NCBI RefSeq assembly: GCF_031450805.1
Contig: NZ_JARTVY010000004.1
Span: 248,001-312,000, forward strand
Direction: 5' to 3'
Length of the DNA stretch: 64,000 nt
DNA from: Caballeronia sp031450805
GTDB taxonomy: Bacteria > Pseudomonadota > Gammaproteobacteria > Burkholderiales > Burkholderiaceae
Shown here: one piece after another, positions 1 through 9,800 of the stretch
How positions within the stretch are numbered: the stretch's first letter is position 1
How the letters are laid out: every line of letters begins with the position of its first letter
Position numbers and translations under genes: made by a program
Notes under the pieces: generated by a model
Seen by the model: only the letters and a program-made list of their open reading frames with translations
Told to the model about the DNA's origin: nothing
Database searches by the model: none

Positions 1-585
1 GATGTTCCCCATATAGCCGCCGATGATGTCGTGCACCGGATTGTGCGGTGCATTCTCGAACTTCGTTTCGAAAGCGTTCCTGGTGCCACGCTGCATGTTG
101 ACCACGGTCGAGGCGAACGGACTGAGATCGAGCGCCTGATAAACGTTCGAGTTCACGCGCGACACATACAGCGGATTGCCGCTCGCCGTATCGGTGAATT
201 CGGATGGAATGACCGGGTACGTGTAGTAATCCCAGTAGGGCAGCGTCAGGCCCGTATCGCCCGACGTGGTCTTGAGCTGCTGTTCGATGTAATACATATA
301 GCCGCGATGCCACGCGAGAAAGTACGGCTCGCTATGCGGGCAATAATTGCGGTGGACGTTGACCCAGTATTGCCACGATGCCGGCTTGCTCGCATCGGTC
401 ATGCCTTTCATCGTTCGAACGGCGTTGAGAAACGATGCGTAGTGCGTCGTCGATTTGAACGCCTGCCATTCGAGCCTGACGACCGGCGTCGTCACGGCCC
501 CGGCCAGTTTGGGAAGCGATGCGAGCGCGAGCGCCGACGCCGTTCCCTTTACGAACGCGCGCCGCTTGATCGAAGTGGAGTCCAT
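1..585 (-). CDS. Tyrosinase family copper oxidase, Tat-exported (N-terminal 195 residues; runs off the window start)
   Basis: Read from the reverse strand; the gene continues past base 1, so only the 5' part is present. Tyrosinases use a two-copper site to oxidise phenols to o-quinones. The CuA histidines are visible at about H78, H84 and H93 in NVHRNYCPH...AWHRGY, and PHNPVHD near the window edge fits the first two CuB ligands. The N-terminus carries a twin-arginine signal (KRRAFVKG, then a hydrophobic Ala/Leu stretch ending near ALAG), which suits a folded copper enzyme exported by Tat. I chose the ATG at 585 because TGAGG lies 7-8 bases upstream; an in-frame ATG at 597 lacks a clear ribosome site. 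It lies downstream of pelG on the same strand after a 260-base gap and is probably a separate unit. Confidence 0.85.
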   Translation of the reverse strand, partial: MDSTSIKRRAFVKGTASALALASLPKLAGAVTTPVVRLEWQAFKSTTHYASFLNAVRTMKGMTDASKPASWQYWVNVHRNYCPHSEPYFLAWHRGYMYYIEQQLKTTSGDTGLTLPYWDYYTYPVIPSEFTDTASGNPLYVSRVNSNVYQALDLSPFASTVVNMQRGTRNAFETKFENAPHNPVHDIIGGYMGNI

Positions 586-845
586 ACGAAACCTCATGAA
601 CGTGGAAAGGCCAGGTAGAGTTAGCGACTGGCTTCCGCCGCACTGCCGCAAGGCCCACGCAACGGACTCGCCCTCCACAGTGGGCAGAAGAAGTATGGAC
701 GACGTTCGCGAACAAGCAATCCGGTCTTTAGAATAGCGAACGAATGGAATGTGGGCTAACGAACAGACAGAGCAATGTGATTACGGCTTTCGCGTCATGC
801 AAGACGGTGCAGCAATCTTCAGAAGAAGCGCTTCAGCGCCGTCGG

Positions 846-2216
846 CTACTGAATCATGAACGTCTCATACTCCAGCATGTCCAGCTTGCGATCGAGCCAC
901 ACGAGACTGACGAGCAGCACCAGCAGCAGCGACCCCGCGAACCCGTAGCCATACCATCCGGGGTTGGCCGCGAGCGTCACGCCCGTCAGCGCCACGTTCG
1001 ATACGACGAACAGGCCGACGAGCGCCAGCACCACACGCCGCTTGTCGAGATAGAAGAACACGTTGATCACGCCCATGAACAACACCTGCAGGCTGGCGGC
1101 GATCACATCGATATAAAGCAGCGGCGAGTAAAGCGCCGAAATGCGCAGCCATCCGAGCAGCGCGGTACTGATCGCGAAGAGGAGAAGCGCGGCGGTCGCC
1201 TGCACTTTCACGATTTCATAGAGTCCGTTGCGCAATGCCTCGACCATCGCGTTGCGCATGCGTTCGATATGCTGCAGCGATGCGCCTTCCCGCACCGCGC
1301 CATAGAACGCGTCGTAATACTCGACGAAGTCGGTTTCGATACGCATCAGGAACACCGCCATGCCGGGAATGATCGCGAGATAAGCGAGAAAAACGGGAAT
1401 GTCGTAGATGATCGATGCCCGCAACGGTCCGATCACATCCTGTCCCGTGCCCGGTGCATACCAGAACATGAACTTGTCGGCCCAGATGGCGAGGTTGTAG
1501 AGAAAACCCGTCGCCATCAGCGTCGGGTAGCGGTATCGCTTTGAAAAGAACTCGAAGGAGATGAAGCGATCGCTCGTGTAGTCGCGATAGATCAGCGTCA
1601 ACAGTCCCGCGAGAAGCACCGTTTGGCCGAACACGAATCCGCCGAGCAATCCCGTCAATCCGAATAGGTTGAGCGTGATGGCCGCGCCCGCCGTCAAGGA
1701 ATATCCGATGAAGAATACCCACAAGATGGACGTGTACTGTTTCATGCCGGACAGGAAGATCGTGGCCAGCCAGATGTTGCTCATCACGACGAAGCCGGCG
1801 AGCATCAGCATTCGGTACGCCGCCGGCTGCTGCGGAAACAGAAGAACGACGGCAAGTCCGCCGAACAGAATCGCGGCGATTGTCGCAACGAGCGCCGCGC
1901 CGTGGTAGTTCGGCAGCACCATGTCGCCGCGTTTCTCGAAGAGGCGGTCGGACGTGAAGCGCGTGAAGCCGAGTTGCAGCGGCCCCGTCAGGACGAGCGA
2001 CAAGGAAATCAAATACGTGACCGACACCTGAAACTGTGTGATGAGTCCGGTAGGCAGCACGAACGGCAGGCTCAGAATGCCGATCAGCAGCATGCCGATG
2101 ATCGACAGTATCCACGGTCCGGCGCTGATGAGGCCCGCATACGCATAGGCCTGCATGAGTCCGACGAGCGTATCGCGCCGGAGCATCTTGCGCAGTTCGA
2201 AGCCGATTCCCGCCAT
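846..2216 (-). CDS. pelG: PelG, inner-membrane Pel polysaccharide exporter subunit
   Basis: 456 residues, almost wholly hydrophobic, with about twelve predicted membrane spans. The start MAGIGFELRKML followed by LISAGPWILSIIGM is typical of PelG, a MOP-flippase-like protein. It works with PelD, PelE and PelF in the inner-membrane complex that makes and moves the Pel polymer (a galactosamine-rich cationic exopolysaccharide) to the periplasm. It is the last gene of the operon and starts 13 bases after the pelF stop, with GGGGA as a ribosome site. Length matches the family (about 456). No change in key regions was noticed. Confidence 0.95.
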   Translation of the reverse strand: MAGIGFELRKMLRRDTLVGLMQAYAYAGLISAGPWILSIIGMLLIGILSLPFVLPTGLITQFQVSVTYLISLSLVLTGPLQLGFTRFTSDRLFEKRGDMVLPNYHGAALVATIAAILFGGLAVVLLFPQQPAAYRMLMLAGFVVMSNIWLATIFLSGMKQYTSILWVFFIGYSLTAGAAITLNLFGLTGLLGGFVFGQTVLLAGLLTLIYRDYTSDRFISFEFFSKRYRYPTLMATGFLYNLAIWADKFMFWYAPGTGQDVIGPLRASIIYDIPVFLAYLAIIPGMAVFLMRIETDFVEYYDAFYGAVREGASLQHIERMRNAMVEALRNGLYEIVKVQATAALLLFAISTALLGWLRISALYSPLLYIDVIAASLQVLFMGVINVFFYLDKRRVVLALVGLFVVSNVALTGVTLAANPGWYGYGFAGSLLLVLLVSLVWLDRKLDMLEYETFMIQ

Positions 2217-2229
2217 GACGATCCCCGTG

Positions 2230-3807
2230 TCAGTCGTTTGCGCGGCCGATCAGCCGCTCGTATAGCGTGCGATATGCGCCGACCATTCGCTCCTGCGTAT
2301 AGAAACGTTCGACGCGCGCGATGCCCGCTGCCTGCGCGGCGCGCCAGTTCTCTTCGTCGAGCAGATCGAGTGCGGCATCGGCGAGTGCGCGCGGATCGGC
2401 GATCTGCACGACGCGGCCTGCCGCTCCGAGCGCGGCATCGTCGCCCGGCAAGCCGTAGATCAACTGGCGGCACGAGCCGACATCGGTCGTCACGGAAGGC
2501 ACGCCCGCCGCGAATCCTTCCAGCACGACGAGCGGCAATGCTTCGGATATCGAACTGAGCACGAGAACCCCGCATTTCGGCAACAGCTCGTCGATCTTCT
2601 GGAAGCCCAGAAACTTGACCTTGCCTTCGAGTCCGAGACTTTCGACAAGGCTGCGGCATTCGCGTGCGTATTCGGCATCTTCGTCTTCGGGTCCCGCGAT
2701 CCATGCCTCGGCGTCCGGCTCCTTGCGCACGACCGTCAGCATCGCGCGAATGAAGGTCTTGATGTCCTTGATCGGGACGACGCGGCCGATCAGGCACAGT
2801 GTCTTCGGCACGCCGGGTGCACGCTTCGCGCGCAGCGCGGAGAGCCTCGGCAAGTCGACGCCGTTCGGTATGCTCGCGGTCCTTTGAGCCGGCGCACCAT
2901 CGGCGACCTGCCGCTGACGGTTGCCTTCGTAAAGCGCGATGATGTCGTCCGCCGCGTCGTAGCACACGCGTCCGAGCGTCTCGAAGAAGCGCACCCACAG
3001 GTCGCGAAAATAGCCGACCTGCGATACGTCGCGCTCGAAGATGCTGCGGTTGTCGCGTATCCACTGGCTTTGAAACAGGTCGATCTTGCGTTCCTTCGTA
3101 TAGATGCCGTGCTCCGAAACAAGCAGCGGCCGTCCGGTGCGAAAGTGGGCGAGTGCGCCGAGAAAGCCCGCATATCCCGTCGATACCGTGTGATAAACGC
3201 CTGCATCCGGCAGGTCATTGGCGATGCGTGCGAGCAGCCACAAGGGCTTGTGCATCACGCGTACGGTCCAGAAATAGTCGACGAAGGAAGGGTCGGTGCA
3301 TCGCTCGCGATACTGCTCGGTGATCGTCTTCCACGCCTCGTGCGAATAGAGGAATTCGCGTTCCGACAGACGGCCGTCGGGCGCGAGCTCCTTGAGCATG
3401 TCACGCAGCATCGAGCCGGCGGCGGCGCGCATGGCCGGATTGCGCATCGCTTCGTGCAGTTCCGCCGATCGCGCGAAGGCTTCGCGATCGCCACGGCGTT
3501 TCTCGGCCTCAGGGGCGGCTTCGAAGTCGTAGAGAAAATGATTCTCCTGGTGCACGACGTTGTCCGGCAGCGCATACGACGCCTTCGGATAATCCTGCGG
3601 GCGGCTGCCGAGGAAGCACAGCGCGAACGTGAGATCGGGAAAGGCGCGGATCATCTGGTTGACCCAGCTCGATACGCCGCCGCTCACGTACGGAAATGTT
3701 CCTTCGAGCAACAGCACCACATCGGCGCGCGAGGCTTTGGGCAAGTCCGTACTGAGCGCAGGCCATCTTTTGATGGATGCTGCATCGGGAGGGGCAACGG
3801 TGTTCAT
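2230..3807 (-). CDS. pelF: PelF, cytosolic GT4 glycosyltransferase for Pel synthesis
   Basis: 525 residues from the ATG at 3807. PelF is the soluble glycosyltransferase that polymerises Pel from UDP-sugar donors. Visible features are the N-terminal VVLLLEGTFPYVSGGVSSW typical of PelF, the nucleotide-sugar binding half with LIGRVVPIKDIKTFI, and the GT4 E-x7-E motif in SEALPLVVLEG followed by GVPSVTTDVGS. The longer open frame extends upstream through pelE, but the ATG at 3807 overlaps the pelE stop in an ATGA arrangement, which implies translational coupling. Length agrees with P. aeruginosa PelF (about 507). Confidence 0.95.
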   Translation of the reverse strand: MNTVAPPDAASIKRWPALSTDLPKASRADVVLLLEGTFPYVSGGVSSWVNQMIRAFPDLTFALCFLGSRPQDYPKASYALPDNVVHQENHFLYDFEAAPEAEKRRGDREAFARSAELHEAMRNPAMRAAAGSMLRDMLKELAPDGRLSEREFLYSHEAWKTITEQYRERCTDPSFVDYFWTVRVMHKPLWLLARIANDLPDAGVYHTVSTGYAGFLGALAHFRTGRPLLVSEHGIYTKERKIDLFQSQWIRDNRSIFERDVSQVGYFRDLWVRFFETLGRVCYDAADDIIALYEGNRQRQVADGAPAQRTASIPNGVDLPRLSALRAKRAPGVPKTLCLIGRVVPIKDIKTFIRAMLTVVRKEPDAEAWIAGPEDEDAEYARECRSLVESLGLEGKVKFLGFQKIDELLPKCGVLVLSSISEALPLVVLEGFAAGVPSVTTDVGSCRQLIYGLPGDDAALGAAGRVVQIADPRALADAALDLLDEENWRAAQAAGIARVERFYTQERMVGAYRTLYERLIGRAND

Positions 3808-4847
3808 GTCGGGCCTTTGCGGAGCGTGGCGAGCGAACCGCGCCAATAGTCGAGCACGGGCTTCATCACGGGCAGGATTGCGGACGGGCTCATCTGCGCA
3901 AGCAACGTCTTCACGCGTGCGAAATCGCCGCGCCGATACGCCGCCTCCGCGAGATAGGGCAACATGCGATCGCGCGCGAAGCCCTGCTCGATGGCACGCT
4001 CGAGCAGATTGTCCGCCGCATCGAGGTCGCCGCGGTCGAGCGCGAGCCGTCCGCGCATGCGCCACAGCGCGGCGTCCGAGGGATCGATATCGAGTGCAGC
4101 GGCGGCGTAGGCGTCGGCCTGATCGGCTGCATTGCGATAGACATCGCCCTGAACGAGATGCGCGTAGATGAGTTCGCCATAAAGTTCGGCGAGTGTCTTG
4201 TTGGCCTCATAACGCTCCCGGGGCGAAAGTTGCATTGCGAGCTTGGGACGTTGCGCGAGGATGCGCTGGGTGAGCTGCTTTTCCTGACTGTCGAGCATGC
4301 CGTAGGCGAGCAGGCGAATATCGTCGAGCGGATCGGCCAGCATGCCGCGCAGGAGCGGACTGATGGTATGCGCGGGCATCGACTGCATTGCGAGCAGGGC
4401 GGTCATGCGCAGCGACGTGACCGCTTCGGCGTTCTGCAGTTCGGCCTTCAGCCGCGCACCGCGCCCGTAAGACACGTGGGGGATCAGATGCGTCGCGAAC
4501 TCGGGCTCTTCGACGTAGGCAATGTCGCGCGCCTGCGCTCGACGCGGCAATGCAAGCGCAACGGCCATTGCGCCGACGGAGGCCAGCGCGCCGCCCGCCG
4601 GCACCGCGAAGTTGAGCAGCCACAGATAACACCACGCGCCTTTCGAGCGATACCGCTGCGGCAACGCACGCCAGCATGCGAACGCGATCAGTGCGGCCGC
4701 GATCGCCTGCATCGAAAGGCACGTGAGCAGCACGCGCGTCGGCGGGCCGCCGTGCGCGGCGAGCACGAACACGCATGCCTGAACGACGACGCCACACACC
4801 GCCGCCATCCATGCAAGTGCAACGATGACGCGCTCAGTCTTCCACAT
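3804..4847 (-). CDS. pelE: PelE, inner-membrane TPR protein of the Pel synthase complex
   Basis: 347 residues. Two N-terminal membrane spans (about residues 5-32 and 45-97 with a break) are followed by a soluble region rich in helical repeats, including YRNAADQADAYAAAALDIDPSDAALWRMRGRLALDRGDLDAADNLLERAIE read as TPR pairs. PelE links PelD, PelF and PelG at the inner membrane. It overlaps pelD by 14 bases at its start and pelF by 4 bases at its end, so the three are probably translationally coupled. It is about as long as known PelE proteins (329). Confidence 0.92.
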   Translation of the reverse strand: MWKTERVIVALAWMAAVCGVVVQACVFVLAAHGGPPTRVLLTCLSMQAIAAALIAFACWRALPQRYRSKGAWCYLWLLNFAVPAGGALASVGAMAVALALPRRAQARDIAYVEEPEFATHLIPHVSYGRGARLKAELQNAEAVTSLRMTALLAMQSMPAHTISPLLRGMLADPLDDIRLLAYGMLDSQEKQLTQRILAQRPKLAMQLSPRERYEANKTLAELYGELIYAHLVQGDVYRNAADQADAYAAAALDIDPSDAALWRMRGRLALDRGDLDAADNLLERAIEQGFARDRMLPYLAEAAYRRGDFARVKTLLAQMSPSAILPVMKPVLDYWRGSLATLRKGPT

Positions 4848-6240
4848 GACAGAGCCTCAGAAAATGATGCAGCGCGTCCACGGGCGAATCGGCGGTGAGA
4901 CGCATCGCATGCGTCGCAACATGCGCCGATTCGAAGTCCGCACCGAACTGCGCGCGCAGATTCTCTTCGATTCGCAAAAGATAACCCGCCACCGCGCTTT
5001 CGCCGGACAGCGGCATCAGCGTGAGGACGACGCGTCGCGCTGGCGTGATGATCGGCCACTGCGCATCGAGCGAGCGTCGCAGGCGCAGCACATGTTCATG
5101 CAGCGATGCGCCGAACTCGGTGGTATCGAAGACGAGCGCAACCAGTGATGATTCCACGCCCGTGTCACGCAGCAGATGGACGAGCCGCGCATAGTCAAGC
5201 GCGAAATCATAAGGACAACGGGGAAACGCCTGAAGGATGGACCTGCTCACCTCGGCATGGCGCACGCTGTCGGCGTAATAGCCGCACAGCACCAGCAGGA
5301 ACTGCAGGTTGTCGCGGGTCATCGCGAGAAAGGGCATGCGTTCCACGACGAGCAGTGCGACGTGCCGCCCGGCTGCATCGAGCAAAGGCGCAACCGCGCG
5401 ATAACGCGTGCCGGCGCCGGTCGCATTCGATTCGGGATGCGTGAGCACGAGCTTGTCGAGCGCCTCGCTGACGAGCGGATCGTTCGCATCGAGTTCGAAG
5501 GGCTCGCCGACGCTTGCAACGGGTGTCGTCGCAACGGTGTCTCCAGTCCATGCGAAGAGGCTTGCCGCTTCCAACTGGCACGCTTGTGCCGCGGTCCTGA
5601 GAAAGCGCGCGGCGCCTTGCAGTGGACCATCGTCTTCGTCGTTGAGCGCGAGCGAACGAAGGCGCGCAAGAGAGTCGCGTAAGGTCGCGGGCCGCGCGAG
5701 CACGTCCTGTTCGAGCCGTTCATGCGACAGGCGCAAGAGGAACTGGTTCTTCGTGAGAATCGACAGCCGTTCGGCGAGATAGTCGTTCGCAATGCGCGCT
5801 TGCCGCTGACGTCCGATCCAGATATCGCCGAATTGTCCGCACAGCAACGTGAGCACGAAGCCGCCGAAGAAGAAGCCGCCCGGAAACGCGGCATGACCGT
5901 GCGTGCCGGTGTACCACTGAGGCGCATGCCACGCGAGCAGCAGCAACAGCGCACTCGCCGTGCCTGCGAGCGTGCCGTAGCGCAATGCGAAGACGACCGG
6001 CACGAGCCACACCCAGCCAAAGCCGGTGCGGGAGAGGAGCGGGTCTGCCGGATCGACGAACCAGCAAAGCGCGAGCAGCGCGATGGTCGCGACGACGACT
6101 TCCATTGCGATGAACGCGGCCCGTCTGCGCGAGATGCCCGATGGCGCGAAGACACGCGCCCACGGCATGTCGCCCGCGACGGACTGTCCGCTTTGCGCGG
6201 CGCGCTGGCGTCGCGAGCCGCTATCGTTCATGACGCCCAT
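4834..6240 (-). CDS. pelD: PelD, inner-membrane c-di-GMP receptor that switches on Pel synthesis
   Basis: 468 residues from the ATG at 6240 (an in-frame ATG at 6231 is also possible). Four membrane spans occupy roughly residues 43-140, followed by a short coiled segment, a GAF domain (about 180-325) and a degenerate GGDEF domain. The GGDEF signature is lost, as in the family, but the I-site motif RSLD (R389-D392) is kept, and R423 sits where the third c-di-GMP-binding arginine is expected (R367, D370 and R402 in P. aeruginosa). This PelD should therefore still respond to c-di-GMP. The gene starts 5 bases after the pelC stop and overlaps pelE. The open frame runs further upstream, but that part is a shadow of pelC. 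Confidence 0.93.
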   Translation of the reverse strand: MGVMNDSGSRRQRAAQSGQSVAGDMPWARVFAPSGISRRRAAFIAMEVVVATIALLALCWFVDPADPLLSRTGFGWVWLVPVVFALRYGTLAGTASALLLLLAWHAPQWYTGTHGHAAFPGGFFFGGFVLTLLCGQFGDIWIGRQRQARIANDYLAERLSILTKNQFLLRLSHERLEQDVLARPATLRDSLARLRSLALNDEDDGPLQGAARFLRTAAQACQLEAASLFAWTGDTVATTPVASVGEPFELDANDPLVSEALDKLVLTHPESNATGAGTRYRAVAPLLDAAGRHVALLVVERMPFLAMTRDNLQFLLVLCGYYADSVRHAEVSRSILQAFPRCPYDFALDYARLVHLLRDTGVESSLVALVFDTTEFGASLHEHVLRLRRSLDAQWPIITPARRVVLTLMPLSGESAVAGYLLRIEENLRAQFGADFESAHVATHAMRLTADSPVDALHHFLRLCHVED

Positions 6241-6245
6241 GGCGG

Positions 6246-6782
6246 CTACTTCGTCAACGCGCCGAGAAGCGACTTCTCGAGCTTCTGCGCGACGCCCGAC
6301 AGCGCATCGCGGCTCCATCCGGTGCGGCTGCCCGCCGCGCTCCAGACGACCTTGCCGCTCGCCACATCGACGACATCGAAGGTCAGACCCACGGCCGGCT
6401 CGCCATCGACGCCGACCTTGTAGCGCCACTCCGTCACGGCGCCGGTCAACGCGTAGCGCACGTTCTGCGACCGCGCCCAGGCGAGCGCCCTGGCGTTCGC
6501 GTCGGGCTTCGCGGTATCGAAGAGGGTTTCTTCGTCGCCGGTATCGGGGTATCGCGTGAGCTGCATTCCGTGCGATGCCAGCAGGCTCTGCGCAATCGCC
6601 GATGCGCGCAAGCCCGCTTGCGGCGTTTCCGTGCGATTGGCGATCGGCAATACGGTCCAGCTTGCGTTCTTGTCGAGCGCGGCGGCGGCAGTGTCGCTGT
6701 GATCCATCACCGCGCATGCGTTGAGCGCGAGCAACGCGCATGCGCTCACCAATGCGGCTTCAAAACGTCGTGACACTCTCAT
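6246..6782 (-). CDS. pelC: PelC, outer-membrane Pel lipoprotein
   Basis: 178 residues with a lipoprotein signal: a basic N-terminus, a hydrophobic stretch, and the lipobox LNAC with the lipidated cysteine at C23. PelC forms a ring on the inner face of the outer membrane that funnels the cationic polymer to PelB. The mature part starts with a linker, then SWTVLPIANRTETPQAG typical of the PelC fold. It lies between pelB (50-base gap) and pelD (5-base gap) in the operon. Confidence 0.93.
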   Translation of the reverse strand: MRVSRRFEAALVSACALLALNACAVMDHSDTAAAALDKNASWTVLPIANRTETPQAGLRASAIAQSLLASHGMQLTRYPDTGDEETLFDTAKPDANARALAWARSQNVRYALTGAVTEWRYKVGVDGEPAVGLTFDVVDVASGKVVWSAAGSRTGWSRDALSGVAQKLEKSLLGALTK

Positions 6783-6832
6783 ATGTGCTCTCCGATTGAT
6801 TCGGTATCCGATGTATGTTCAAACGAGCGTCG

Positions 6833-9800
6833 TTAATAGAGCCAGCGATATCGCACGCCGTACTCGGTGAACGCCTGCGTGCGTCCGGCCGTCGCGCCGG
6901 CATGCTCGTAGTAGACGAGCGCCTGGTCATTGCCGAACACGCTGCCCGCGAATCCCACGCGCACTTGCGCGGTCCAGCCCTGGTTGGAATCGTGGATCGG
7001 TCCGGCAGCGAAGAATGGCCGCCAGGCGCGCGTGTAGCCCTCGGGGAGATCGTCGCCGAAAGAGAACAGCACGCCTTCCTGCGTGAACGACTGCGGCATG
7101 AACTGGCTCGCGGTCAGCGGCGTGCCGGCGGGCAACAGGCGCGCCAGTTGTCCGCCGGGATTGCCCGACGCGCTGTACTGCCCGTGCGTAAAGACCGCAC
7201 GGATCGTGTAGTCGGGGTAATCGGCGCGCAGCTTGTAGCCTGCGTTGAAGTCCACTACCGTCCCGGTGCCGAGAAACGACCGGTCCTGTCCATGAAAGCG
7301 GTCGTATTCCACGCGGCCGCCCACGAAAACATGCGGGTCCGGGCGATAGTTGAAGCCCACGCTCACGAGGTCCTTCATCCCGCCGACGATCAACTGGCTC
7401 GTCTCGGTCGCCGCCTGATTGACGCCGAGGGCATAGTTGAAGCCAAGCGTTTGCTGCTCGAACAGCGTCCCGTCGACGCGAAACGTCGTGAAGTCATCGA
7501 GTGCATTGCGGCGGCCCATGCTCACGCGCTCGCTATCGTCGAGGCCGAGATGCCGCCACGTCAGCAACAACTGGCGATCGTGGCGCGGCACGTTGACGAG
7601 CGTGTCATCGCCGTGCTGATTGCGCTCGGCGTAATCGAGCGCAAGCGATTGCGTCGGCGACAGTCGAAGGCCCGCGCCGATACCGGTTTCGGTGTACGAC
7701 AACCCGCCCTGATCGACAACCCTGAAGTGCGGCGCGATGGCCTGCGCGTTGCGCAGCAGTTGCTCGCGCAGTATCTGATTGACGATCTCGTCGTCGGGCA
7801 GCGCGAACTGCTGTTCGTACGCGTGGGTCTGGACGTCGCCGAAGCGGCCGGTCGCGGCTTCCGCATCGAGGCGGTTCTGACGCGGTATCCAGTCGGCCTC
7901 GGTATCGAGCAAGCGGTTCAATGTCGTGCGGTCGCGTTCCGCGAGCGCGATCGTCACTTCCGCATAGACGGGGCGCGTCGCACTGTCGATGTACTGGCGC
8001 AAGAGCCACAGGCTTTCGGCGTCATAGGCGTCGTGCGATTGCAGCCAGCCGAGCGCGGCTTCGCGGGCCACTGCGGAATAGAGCCGCTGCTTCTTCTCTT
8101 CCCGATGTGCCGCGATTTGCATGGCATCGTCCGCCGTGGCGCGTTGATTCGTTATCCCGATGGATGCGTCGTCTTCCCGAAGCAATTCGATCAACACTCG
8201 CCGCGATGCATCGCCGCCTGCGAACTGGTCGGTGAGGCCCACCATGCGACCGCGCAGGTCTTCGCGCTGCTCGTCGTCGAGCATGGCCGGCTGCTTGCCC
8301 GATGCGCGCAACGCCATCTGCGTGCGCCATACGGCATTGCGTACGCGCCATGCATCGTCGATACGGCCGTTCAGTTCCAGTGCATCCGCGTAGCCGAGCG
8401 CCCACAAGGGATCGTCGCGGCGCGTTGCGGCCTGCTTGTGCATCATGTGCAGCGCGCCGCGCGCATCGCCGAGGCGCAGACAGGCGGCCGCGTAGGGCGC
8501 CCATAGCGCGCTGTCGCGTTCGGCGGCGCGCGCGTAGCGGGCGAGGGCGGCTCGCAGTTCGGCATCGCTGCCGCGCTCGTTCAATGCCCAGAGCAGCGCG
8601 GCGCGTGCTTCCTGATCCCCCGGGGCGATAGCCAGCGCCGCGCGGGTATCGGCGAGTGCGCCGTCAGGGTCGCCTGCGCGCCGAAGGTACTGTGCACGCG
8701 CGAGCAGGAAGCGCGGCGAGCGCTCGGCTTCCTCGCGCGCGGCTGGATCGAGCGATGCCAGCAATGCGCCGATGCGCGCGGTCGCGCGGGCTCTCAGATA
8801 ATCGTAGATCGCGAGTTCCAGCAAACGCTCGCGGCCCGTGCGGCGATACGCAAACTCGGCGATGCGTCCCGCTTCGAGCGGCTCGTCGTCGTACAGCGAA
8901 ACCATCGCGGTGAGATCGTCGGGAGAAGCCTGGCCGCCTTCGACGAGTCTGTCGTACCCTTCGCGCGCTTTCCGGTCCTGCTGGCGCAGCGTGGCCATCA
9001 TGGCGTAGAAGCGCCAGAAGTCGCCGTTCTGCGGGCTGGCGTTGTTCTTCGCAGCATCGAGCACCGCAAGCGAGCGATCGAAACGAGCGCGCGTGTAGTA
9101 CATGAGACTGAGTTTCAGCGCGTACGACGGATCGGGACCGAACTCATTGATTAGCTGTCCGTAAGTGGTCATGGCGAGATCGTCGTCGCCCTTGCGTTCG
9201 GCGAGACGCGCGTAGCGTTCGAGCACTTGCCGGCGATACGCACCCTTTGCACGCGCTTGCAGAAAGTCGAGTGCGGCGTCCGGGTCGGCCTCTGCTTCGT
9301 AGGCGCTCACGACGCGATCGAGCTGCTTCATGTCGCCCGGCGCGCGGTCGGACTCGTGAATGGCGGCGGCAAGCATCGCGTCGTTGTCGCCGAGGCCGGG
9401 GGCGAGGCGTTCGACCTGCTTCCAGTACTTGTCGTCGCCGTGCATGCGGGCAAGCACGAGATAGTTGGCGAGCGCGACATTCGGCGCGCGATTCCACTCG
9501 GCAACCTGAGCCAGCCTTTCGCGCCATTGGGTGGATGCCGGATCGCGATCGACCGCCGTTTGCGCGACGCGTTGCGCGGCTGCGAGATCGCCGTTGGCGA
9601 GAAAGACCCTGAAGCCGAGTTCGAAGTCGGCGGGATCGGGAGGCGCTTTCTCGTCGGCGATACGGGCGATGCGCGTCTGCTCGGCGCCGCCGTTCATGCA
9701 GGCATGGGCGCAGATCGTAAATCGTGGCGACCGTGCGTCATGCGCGGGGCGGGCCGATTCGAGCGCCGCCAGTCGCATGGCGTTCTTACGCGCCGACATG

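Noticed and set aside
704..713. GTTCGCGAAC palindrome between the tyrosinase and pelG
   Set aside because: Ten-base palindromes are expected by chance in this composition, and there is no second site or positional support.
825..834. GAAGCGCTTC hairpin just after pelG as a terminator
   Set aside because: The stem is short with no real loop and no clear T-run, so I do not call it.
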